Part shown: positions 46,256-56,424 of the stretch, piece by piece
Numbering within the stretch: the first letter of the stretch is position 1
Layout of the letters: each line of letters starts with the position of its first letter
DNA from: Euphorbia lathyris
Lineage: Eukaryota > Streptophyta > Magnoliopsida > Malpighiales > Euphorbiaceae
DNA: 64,000 bases
Direction of reading: 5' to 3'
NCBI RefSeq assembly: GCF_963576675.1
Contig: NC_088918.1
Location: 42,007,501 to 42,071,500 of the forward strand
Position numbers and translations under genes: made by a program
Notes under the pieces: generated by a model
What the model was told of the DNA's origin: nothing
The model's input: the letters and a program-made list of their open reading frames with translations, nothing else
Databases searched by the model: none

Positions 46256-47104
46256 AAAATATCATTTCCTGCTTCATTCTTATCTCCAAAGCCATACCCT
46301 CCATGAACACTCTCAAACCCATCTCGCCTAGAACCCACGTGTCCATTGAGATCACCCCCTAGTACCATTTTTTCATCCCTAGGAACCTGTTGCACCACTT
46401 CCTCTAAGTCATCCCAAAAAGCTTGTCTTATAGACACATCTAATCCTATTTGTGGCGCATATGCACTAATGACATTCACAACCTCATCCCCTATCACTAG
46501 CTTAACACTCATAATTCTATCGCTCTTCCTAGACACCGCTACTACCTCATCAATATACTCCCTATCAATAAGAATACCTACTCCATTTCTACCCTTATCC
46601 TTTCCTGAGTACCAAAGCTTATAACCCCAAGGAGCTATCTCTCTAGCCTTGGCTCCAACCCACTTGGTTTCTTGTAGGCATAATATATTTATTCTCCTCC
46701 TCTTCATAACATCTACAATTTCAGCTAATCTTCCTGTCAAAGAACCTATGTTCCATGTCCCAAAGCGTAACCTACTACCCTTACCCCTACCCCTACCATT
46801 ACCGTGGACTAGCTTATTTACCCGCAACCCTTGCATATTTGACACCACCCCCGGGTCCAGGGGTGGCGCGCCGCTTCGGGGCGACGACCTAGCAACCCTT
46901 GCACATTTATCACTACACCCGGGTCTAGGAAGTGCAGCGCGTCGCTGAGTAGGGAACGCCCCAACGGTATTTATATTATGGTTCATGTCATAAGATGTGG
47001 CTAAGTTTTACGCTGGCCGCCACAAACCTACCGCAACCCTCCTCCTTTGTCCGGGCTTGGGACCGGCTGTAAAGGCCACCAAGTGACCCTCACAGGCGGA
47101 GTTA
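46256..47104 (-). pseudogene. RTE-type LINE, 5' end with AP endonuclease, truncated
   Basis: 47104-46987 is a GC-rich leader (GTGAGGGTCACTTGGTGGCC... on the minus strand), like 5' ends of plant RTE LINEs. The ORF from ATG 46986 gives a Pro/Arg/Gly-rich lead, then the endonuclease: RFGTWNIGSLTGR (catalytic Asn), ILCLQETKW (catalytic Glu), GYKLWYSGKDKGRNGVGILID, VISAYAPQIG, GGDLNGHVGS (catalytic Asp and Asn) and YGFGDKNEAGNDIL. It ends at 46255/46256, before the last S-D-H motif and with no reverse transcriptase, where Gypsy integrase sequence begins. TTTGG is shared at the junction. Confidence 0.85.
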
Positions 47105-47802
47105 ATTTTGAGAGATATATGTAAAAATAAATAAATATTGTGGTTTCAAGCATTTACTATCTCTCTCAAGTAGCAGACCAGTCTAGAAATTGAAAATATA
47201 TGTCACTATCTCTCTCAATTTTTTGTCAAGAAACCAGAAGATAAAGAAATCTCAGGTTTGCAAACAATTTCTGCCGGAAGAAAAAAATACTGATTATTCA
47301 CTCATTGAATTAACCGGGATTAGAATTAGTAAGAGTTACCAGTGTTAGTTGGGTGTTAAAAGTGATTAGGATTAGTATGACACATGTCATAAAAGGAGTG
47401 GCGACAGCCAAGAGGACGGCAAGTCCGGGGGCAACAGATTTTCTCCCTTTAAAAGTTAAGGTTTTATTTATTTAAGAGTTACAGTTTTATTTATTTAAGA
47501 GGAATATAGAAACTGCTATAATTTTGTTTACAATGTTTTTCATGGAGATAAATTTGATTTTTTTTTAGTGAAAATGTTTGTTTGTGCACAAATTTTTAAA
47601 TTATAAAACATATTTATACTGAAACTCTCATGATTTTTCTTTTCTGCTTTACCCTAAATTTTACTGTTAGACGAGTTGCATTCATATGAGTTGGGATTTT
47701 AAACAAGTAAAACTCTTCTAAATCAGGCTTAAATGATTTAATTATGTATTTAAATTTTAATGATAAATTGAAAAAAGGAGAAAAAAATAAATAGAAGAAA
47801 GC

Positions 47803-47834
<32 letters not shown>

Positions 47835-48181
47835 GTTGGATGGTAAGAAACCATGTGGAAGACATAAAATAAGAATTGCAAAAGAGTAATATTTTGGGTT
47901 AGTTACAGGTTAGTCAGGATTTGGATAAGTATTTACAAGAAACCAGTAGTATAAAAAGTATTTCTTTATATGTTAAGTTTTTGAAAAAAAAAATTGGTTA
48001 TATCATCAAAGGTTGCAACTGCTGAGATTTTAAATTATTATTTGGAAATAATTTAAAGATGGGATTAAGGCTAAAACTAACGTGTAAATTTCAAATTTTG
48101 AATGCATTTGAGATAAAAAAACTGCCATTCTTCTATTTCTAAAATCATAGAAAAAGAATCGATCTGCAAAAAGGAAATATC
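47105..48181. other. AT-rich spacer with an (att)n microsatellite
   Basis: No gene. ttattatta... at about 47804-47834 is about ten att units. In the inversion model this would be sequence outside the right end of the MULE. The last bases, aaaggaaatatc, repeat a motif inside copy 2 of the 931-bp repeat (aggaaatatcatg), a possible microhomology. Confidence 0.4.
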
Positions 48182-49112
48182 ATGAGTTAATTAGGAAATA
48201 TCATGGTTTTCTACTTTCCATTTCCATTTTTATCTCTTTTCTTCTCTGGTTTTCTTATTGTTGTTTTTACTCAGGGCAATTTCATCTTCTAATTTTGTGA
48301 AATTCAAAGTAACTGTTTCTTGTTTCCACAAACTCAAGACCGGTTTTACATACAACAAAGGTAAAGAAGTAGTTTGTTTTCAAATATCTCTTCATTCTTC
48401 CAATTTCGTGTTTTGTTTATCATTCACATTTTCTATTGCAGAACCAGCACAAACAGAGCAAGATGTATTTTGGTATGTGGTTCACTCTTTGATTTTAACT
48501 GTAGGCTGTTGAAATTCAAGGTATTTTCCCTATTTGATGCTTTTTTGGCTATTTTATGATTTTCCTAATGTTTTTTGCTTCTGCAAGATCAAACATATTT
48601 CTTAAATGAACTCCTCTTTAAACGATGATTTTACTGTCAATAAGCAATTAAAACACAGCTGTTGAAGTTTGGTTTTCCTTTTTATTGTTCATCAACTTGC
48701 TTTTTGTTTTTTTAATCTGTTCCCTTTAAAAACTTAACTCTGTTCACATGTTTTTAAATTGAATAAACCAGCAAACGTTCAATGTCTAATTTTTACCTTT
48801 AATTTTTCTATGAAGCTGTCTGCAAATATCAGATTCTTTATATCTACACTGCTTTTTTCTTTTTCATTTCAATAATTGCTTCAAGTATTGTGTTAATGAA
48901 ATAGGAGGAATGACTTCTTACAGTACGGTTAGTTTTGTTTAATTAAAGTGAGTTTCTTCAGAATTATGGAAATCAGCTTTCACTAATATTATTCCTGAAA
49001 AACTATCATTATACCATTTTTTAAAAGTCTAACATGAGCTTCAATAAAAATTTAAAAACACTGTCATTTAACACATATCTTAATTATGTCGGTTAATTTT
49101 AGTGTTTAGATG
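48182..49112 (+). repeat. 931-bp repeat, copy 2 (proposed right MULE terminal repeat)
   Basis: The partner of 42001-42931, same length, about 99.8% identical, currently in direct orientation. It lies 450 bp upstream of the MULE transposase start, the place of a terminal repeat and promoter. Confidence 0.9.
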
Positions 49113-49564
49113 GAAACCTCTATATAGAAAAGGAAAAGCTGCACTAATTCAAATAAAGTCAATAAGTAATAGACTCACAGTAACCATAATTTTCTCTTTA
49201 ATCACAAATATGCGGATCAAGTTTATTTTGCAAATATAGAACAAAAGCTGCACTAGACAAACATAATTTGCTTTATACCATCCAAGAAACTTGAATTATG
49301 CTATCTTTCAAATGCAATTTGAATGATGGCATAATCAAAGTTAAAACAACATCAAATAATAAAAATCCAGCAAGTATTCAACTAATAATATGGTACATTT
49401 AATGCAATAAGTTTGGTGATTTTGCATTTAGAAACTAATTCAAATGTTGATTATTGTTCAAATGACTATTCAAGTTTTGATGTATATGATAATTTAATCA
49501 ATTTATTCATGGTCTAAACATTCAAATAGTTTTAACTTATTGTCATATTCTGTTAGGTGATATC
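49113..49564. other. Leader of the MULE transposase gene
   Basis: AT-rich, no ORF. ctctatatagaaaag at 49119-49133 is a possible TATA box for the transposase gene, 430 bp before its ATG. An untranslated intron may follow. Confidence 0.35.
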
Positions 49565-52240
49565 ATGACAACATTTCCGTTACTGATCCATTTTAATGGA
49601 AATTGGACAACGGAAAACAAGTTTGTTAATTTTGAAAGCGATGGACTGGTAATGCCAGAGCAATGTGGGTTTGAAATGCTAATTAGCATTTTATCAACTC
49701 ATTTGAAGATTAACATGGATAAAACAACATTGAAGATAAAATACCAGGTTTGATATAATTTGCATTTGTTATTTTGAGTTTTTATTTTAAGAATTTTATG
49801 AGTATTTAATTCTATTAGTTTTTGGTTTAATTAGTAGTTTAAACTAAATCTTTATGCAATATTTATTTAACACAGCTAAGTGAAGATCAACCCCCAATGA
49901 GTATATCAAATGACATGAATCTGTCATTTTATTTACAAATGAGGAATGGAGTTGAAAATGTAATGAAATATCCGTTATGTATAAGTACCGAAGAGATACA
50001 TAAGTTGGACTTGAGCATATATCAACATTTTCCCATATCAAATGTGGAAAAGACAGTTTTAAGAATAGAACCAACACAAGAAACACCTTTGGATTTCATT
50101 GATTATGTCCATCAATTAACCCACGAAATAATGGAGGATTTAGATAAATCAGTTGTTGACGAATCTGATTTTCAATTGCTTGGTTCTTCCTCGCTAATTA
50201 CAGACAAGCATTTCAATAATTTTACTGAAGGGCAAATTTTTATTGACAAGTCAACACTACAAAGTGCCATTAGCTTTTATGCAATTGAAGAACGGTTTCA
50301 ATTTAGAACCGAAAGATCTAGTCAACAACACTTTTTTCTTGAAATGTATTGACAATACTTGTTGTTGGATATTCAGAGCGAGCAGATGTGGCAAATCAAG
50401 CGCATTTAAGATTAGAAAATTAGAGAATAACCATTCTTGCTGTTTGAAAATTCGTTTTTCAGGTAAAAGGCAAGCTACACGTAAATTTATTGGTGATGTG
50501 ATAAAGTTGAAATACGTGCAACCGAAGACGCACTACTCTCCTGCAGATATAATTGAAGATATGAGGCTTGAATATGGAGTAAATGTCAGCTATCAAAAGG
50601 CATGGAATTCTAAGGAAAAAGCACTTGAATTGATTCGTGGAAAATCATGCGATTCATATTCATTGTTACCACAATACTTACATATGCTCCAACAAACTAA
50701 TCCTGGAAAAGGAAGCATCTAATGCGTTTTTATATCTGTTTGTTGCATTTAATGCATCAATTAAAGGTTGGAGATACTGTTGGCCAACAGTAGTTGTAGA
50801 TGGTACGTTCTTAAAAGCAGCACATGGTGGAACATTGATAACAACTTGCACTCAAGATGCTTCTGGTACTATTTAAATCTCTATATTTATATTTTAATTT
50901 GTTATTTTTAAATTCACTTGACTATATGAAAAATATCTATAACAGTTTATTAATCATGTTATCTATTATTTAAGAAATAAGGGTAGTTAATTATGTACAA
51001 ATTATAATTTAAAACTGATTGATGTAGGTGCAATTTTCCCTTTGGCATTTAGTGTTGTGGATTCTGAAAATGATTTATCTTGGGAATGGTTTTTCACCAA
51101 ATTTAGAGAAACATATGGTACTAGAAATGGAATGTCCTTTGTATCCGATTGGCATGATAGTATTGCAAAAGGGTTGGTGAAAGTGTACCCAGAAACAGAT
51201 CATTATGCTTGCACTTATCACTTAAGATGTAACTTAAAGACAAGATTCCGAAAAGATCCAAAAAAAGTTGGAATGTATTTTGAGCGAGTTGCCAATTCTT
51301 ATACATTTGCTGAATTTGAAAATAACATGGCACAATTGGATAATATTGACAAAGAAATTAGGTCTTATTTATCCAATATTGGTTATCAGAAATGGGCAAG
51401 ATGTTATCAATTTGCTAACAGGAGTTACAATTTGACATCAAATATTGTTGAATCAATGAATGCTGTAAATAGAGTAACTCGTGAACTACTGATAGAACAG
51501 TTAAGAGATTTGACACAAGAATGGTTTGTAAAGAATAGAACAATTGCTCAATCTACATTCACGAAGTTAACAAGAAGACATGAAGAAGCGTTAAAGCAGA
51601 ATTATATTGTTGCTGAAAAATTCAAGGTAATTTTACGACTTTTACTACATCTAGTATGTATATATTTTATTTATTATTTTTTCTATATAAATATTAATTT
51701 ATATAATTTGATATAGTTTAATTAGATTTTAACACAAAATGTTTTAATATTAGCATGTTTTATAAAAAATTGTTATATTTGATTTATACACAGGTCAAAG
51801 AATCCAATGAACGGGTGTTTAAAGTTAGCTTTGGTAAAGATGACTTCGTGGTTGATATGGGTTCTAATAGTTGTTCATGCAACCATTTTCAAATTGATGA
51901 AATTCCATGTGCCCATGCGTTAGCTGTTGCATGTTTTAAACATATGGATCCATATCAGTTTTGTTCACAATATTTTACAAAAGAAGCCATGCTATCTACA
52001 TATGATTGCAGCATATTTCCAGTACCAAAGCAAGAAAGTTGGGATATACCACCGATTGTGAAAGATGTTATTGTGTTTCCTCCATTTGCTAGGAACAAGG
52101 CTAGTCGTCCAAAAAAGAGAAGGTTTAGATCTGCGTGGGAATCAAAAACACAGAATAGGTGTTCAAGATGTGGGAAAAAAGGACATAATAGGAAAACTTG
52201 TTCTAATGCTGCAAAACAAGCATTTCTTTGTAATTATTAG
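49565..52240 (+). pseudogene. MULE transposase (mudrA-like), four exons, two frameshifts
   Basis: Exons 49565-49747, 49876-50865, 51028-51626 and 51794-52240, all with gt/ag introns that keep frame. Exon 1 gives an N-terminal domain. Exon 2 has the MuDR DNA-binding region (IFIDKSTLQSAISFYAIEER, CCWIFRASR) then VVVDGTFLKAAHGGTL (first catalytic Asp). Exon 3 has FPLAFSVVDSENDLSWEWFF, FVSDWHDSIAKGL (second Asp), HYACTYHLRCNLK and NIVESMNAVNR (candidate Glu). Exon 4 has a SWIM zinc finger (CSCNHFQIDEIPCAHALA) and a CCHC knuckle (CSRCGKKGHNRKTC), the normal MULE order. Frameshifts occur near 50332 (T-run) and near 50715. It would cut and move the MULE that also carried the ULP gene. Confidence 0.93.
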
Positions 52241-54443
52241 TTGTTTTTCAGGAATTGTTTTTGCAAAACTATGTTGTTTCGTAGTTAACAAAACAGTAAC
52301 AATTGTAATTCCTTTTTTAATTTATTAAATATATCTTAAGTATTCAGAAATTGAATGAGTTTATGGCGAGTTTATTGTTTGTATTTGATATATGTCACCA
52401 AAAAAGAAGAAACACGCATATAAGTCAATCATATTAATCATTACTGTATTGCAAATTTGTTTTGCTGTAATGGTAAAAATAAACTGTGTTCTTTGTAGTG
52501 TTTTCCCTTTTTTAACTTTAATTTATTTGGTAATTATAACCGTGGAAATTAAATACATTAATCTACCTCATTTGAATTATTATTTCAATTGAATTTTGTT
52601 GTTGTATTAATTCAGTATTATAGTCTTATGTTTTTTTATTAAGATTTTGTTCTCTTTATGCATCTGGTAGCTTTAACAGCTGATAGTTCTATCAAAACTA
52701 GCAAGTTGCACAAGTAAGTTTTTATGTAGCAATTTAATGTGGGAGATATGTGAAATTGCAATAGTGCATTCTAATTTAGGATAGGTAATGCCAAAAAAAA
52801 ACTTTCCTAGACAATCATGAAATCTGCACTTGCTTATTTATATAACTTGGTATCATTTGCTTTGTATGTTTATCTGTTATTATGTTCTATCTGGATACAG
52901 GTTGCATTTGTTGCATAGAGGGCAGCAAAAAGTATTTCTAATATGCAAATTGCTGAAGAGGATTCAAAATATTCTAAAAGTGTAGGGAAAGCAATGATAA
53001 TATGAAAATGACAATGATGTTTTTGATGGCTAAAGCTTATTGGGAATGAGGTTTTAAAAAAAAACTGGTCAAAGTTAAAACTGAATGTGAATTGGGGCCA
53101 TCTGGTAAGATTTCAATTTGTCGATTCTTCTATGTTGCTTATCCTAGGTGTGTTAATGGAAGTATATTTGAGAGCCTCAAAATGTACATTCTGTTTTTGT
53201 TTGTTATATTATAATGTTAAATTAGCTTTGTCATTGTCATGTTGATTTGATCAATCTTATTTGTTTGCTAAATGTGCATGTGCACCATCATATATAACTT
53301 TCTGATACATCAGAACATGGAAAGAGTAAAACTAATGATGTCCTTCAAGATACCATATAGATATCTTTGTGTCTTCATCTTTGAAAGTCTTAAATTTCAG
53401 TCCACTTGTTCTAACAGCTTGCTCACCGGGGTTCGGTCGAGTACTCATTTGGTATATATGTGGAAGCTTTGAAGAGGAGAAGTTATGTGATATGTAGTTA
53501 CACAATTTACTGTTTTCTATAATTCTAGAATAAAACAAGTTAGCAGTTCATTAAGCAAGTTAATTTAGTATGTTACAAAGACTCTTTTACCTACAGATTC
53601 ATACGTGCAAAAGAAGAGCCTGCAGGTTTTTTGCTTGATAAGTGGCATGTCCTTGAGCAAATATGTTTCCGATTCAGGCTCATCGATGTTCTAATATATG
53701 AAATCAGCAACAACAGTCTTAAAAAAACAGGATCTGATTAAAGGAACGGTATACACATTCCTACATATGTATGGCTTACATTTTCCTTTTCTTCACCAAT
53801 TTCCTCTTAGCATGGATTTATTTATTTTTTCCTGATAGACTTAGATTAGAACTTGATTGTGAAGCTTGCTTTTTTTTAATGGTCAGTTTCTACTCATCTC
53901 CATTAAAACATGACTTTGTTTGTGGGTAAAGATGAGAATTTAATTTAAAATGTGGTGATTTGAGTGTTTTGGTTACTTTCATATAAGGACAATACGAGTG
54001 GTAGACTTTCTTTGTCTCTTCTGGTTCATAGGACATGCTGAAAGCTGCAATTATGATATCCCTGCGTAATGTTTTTTTATTCCATGAAGGGTAACATAAT
54101 GTAACTGCACTTATGTTGGTGATCAGATCTTTGAATAGTTCTCCTTCGAGATGATTGCAATAACAATTAAAAGGACAAACATTCAAGTTAGGACTCAGTA
54201 TTTCATACACTAAGGTCATTTTTCAAAATATGTAATTTTGCTCAAGTTGTTTCTGACATCACATAGAAAAAATGGAGAGTGATTATAATTTTTTTCTTTC
54301 TAATTTTACTGGTATTGTTAAATGAATGATCAGTTCATTTTGCAGTTTATCAATATTGAAAGAAACTCATAGTTGAAGCACAACAATTGCAGACTATGGA
54401 AAATTATTTTAACAATTGCACACTATGATAAAATTATTTTACG
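52241..54443. other. Spacer after the transposase with short coding-like islands
   Basis: No complete gene. After a tacag acceptor at 52901, 52902-52975 reads like an exon (AKSISNMQIAEEDSKYSKS). After a ctacag acceptor at 53595, 53596-53745 reads RAKEEPAGFLLDKWHVLEQ and FRLIDVLIYEIS before a stop. These could be captured host exons or chance frames. The 109-codon minus frame at 53890-54219 has no support. Confidence 0.35.
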
Positions 54444-54582
54444 GTGCAAAAATACACCTGAAGTTTTTGGGTCAGGAGCAAATTTCACCTAACGTCTAAA
54501 ATGGTGAAATTTTACCCCTGGGGTAAAATCGCACCATTTTAGACGTTAGGTATAAATTTGCTCCTTAGGGGTATTTTTGCTC
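54444..54582. repeat. Hairpin-forming inverted repeat (MITE-like)
   Basis: The left arm tgcaaaaatacacctgaag...gagcaaatttcacctaacg is mirrored by cgttaggtataaatttgctc...aggggtatttttgc. The arms are about 65 bp around a centre near 54514. This is a common plant MITE type. No clear TSD. Confidence 0.7.
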
Positions 54583-55433
54583 TTTAACTCTTTGTTCTAT
54601 CAGCAACTTCAGAGGATCTATCTATTGGATCAAACATATTATTGAAGCATTAATTTCAATTGACAAAGTTCAATACTTTTCTCATAATATAAAAAAGAGT
54701 ATCTGAAATCCAACTTATCAAACAAATCCAAAAAGGATAATTGGATGATATTAGCTCACCATTTCACCTTTAGAGACTCCAAATAATAGAGGAGATAAAA
54801 CATAAAAGTAAAATTTGTTTCTACAATGTTATAAACTATAAACTACATACCACATATTAAAGCTCAAATGTCATATTTACAATACTACATATGTGGCAAT
54901 CTATATAAATAAGAAAACCACAAAAGATATGCTTTAATAGAAATGCAAAAATGACAATGATGCAGAAATCTCAAAGATATTCCAAGTTGTGATCTTCAAA
55001 GTTGAGGTTTGGTTCAAAACAGCAGATTCAACATCGAATTGAAATGTTGCCAATAATATTGTTCAGTCAAGAAGCCATCTTTTGCTTAAATAAATTAAGA
55101 TCTAACACAATCAGTGATCTGAATATTATAAACAAATACCTTAGCATTGAATATGATGGACTTTCAGTGATTTGAATGCTCCTAGATGCCTAGAGATTAA
55201 TAGAAAAAATTGACTGATTGACTACAGCAGGAGATCTAGCAGCACCTATATCAATACTAATTCACATGTTAACAATGACCAACCAATGTTCAATAGGCAG
55301 AATTTCAATTAATTCCCACAATTTTTCATGTAGATAGCAAGCCAATATAGACGTTGATAAAGTGAAGCAGCAACATTACAATTTACCTAATTCAATAGGA
55401 TCATCAAATAGTTAAATAATCATCAAAATCAAA
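54583..55433. other. AT-rich spacer, no gene seen
   Basis: No recognised coding frame, repeat or RNA. Confidence 0.4.
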
Positions 55434-56340
55434 GTACTGCATCATTTGCATTGGAAAAACAAAACAACTAATATGTGTAAAAGATCAACTTAAAAACCAA
55501 TGATATAACAAGTCGTTTTTGTAAAATTTATAGTACCAACTAAATCCAAAACATGACACACAACTGTACCACACATAAAAAAATACATAATATCTCATAA
55601 TAAAGCCAAAATATATGTAGAACAATGTCATATTCATTTCCAAAATGCTATAAATGTGTTAGTGTACCAGACCCTGAAAAATACATCATATCTGATACTG
55701 AAACCAGAATTTGTTGAACAGTATGTTTTTCTTTTTCAAAAAGAAACAAATCAGTGAAAAATGAAGAGAGAACACAGAAGCATGAATTTTTAAACTGGTT
55801 TTCATTTCAGAACAAAAATCATGAATTAAAAAAAACAGAAGGAAATCAATGATTATTAACTAATTTTCCATCAATAACACTAGAAGATACCCCTTTTATT
55901 TTTTCAAAAAAAAATAGGATCAACATCTGAATAGGGCATCATTTCCATTGCAAAAACAAACATGTAATAGCTGACAAGAAACCAAAAAAAAATGTCACTT
56001 GTACAATAGGTATATGTCTACAGATTTTAAAGAAGCAACTAAAGCCAAACACGACAGACAAATATACCAAACTCATAAAATACAGAGAAGCTCATACTGA
56101 ATCCAGAAGATGGTGAATAGTATGATATTCAATTCCAAAATGAAACAAATAAGTGAAATAAATAAAAAGTAAACCTTGGAAACATTTGTTTTGTAACTGC
56201 ATTTCATTTCAGTTCAAAAAACTTGAATTACAAATGGACAGAAGGAAATCAATGTTTAAGAACAAATTTTCCAAAAAAAAAAAAACTAAAAGAGTGACAT
56301 TTTTCCCTACGAACTTCAACAAAAGTTATATTTCTAGTTC
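55434..56340. repeat. Degenerate tandem duplication, period about 500 bp
   Basis: gcatcatttgcattggaaaaacaaa near 55439 corresponds to gcatcatttccattgcaaaaacaaa near 55937. The collinear similarity continues (ccaactaaatccaaaacatgacacacaa versus gcaactaaagccaaacacgacagacaaa; ttcatttcag...gaaggaaatcaatg). A partial extra unit covers 55800-55850. It lies just downstream of the ULP C-terminal exons. Confidence 0.5.
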
Positions 56341-56424
56341 AATAATCACTTTCCAATATATAACTTAAATAGCTGTTGTAGTTCATGATGAATTTGATGC
56401 GCTTAATTCAATATCATTGTCAAT

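Noticed and set aside
46168..46986. 272-codon RTE/Gypsy fusion as a genuine gene
   Set aside because: The last 27 codons or so are Gypsy integrase DNA read in the wrong frame; it is a junction artefact of two elements.
53890..54219. 109-codon minus-strand ORF
   Set aside because: No start context, splice support, recognised motif or neighbour support; AT-rich spacer gives frames of this size by chance.
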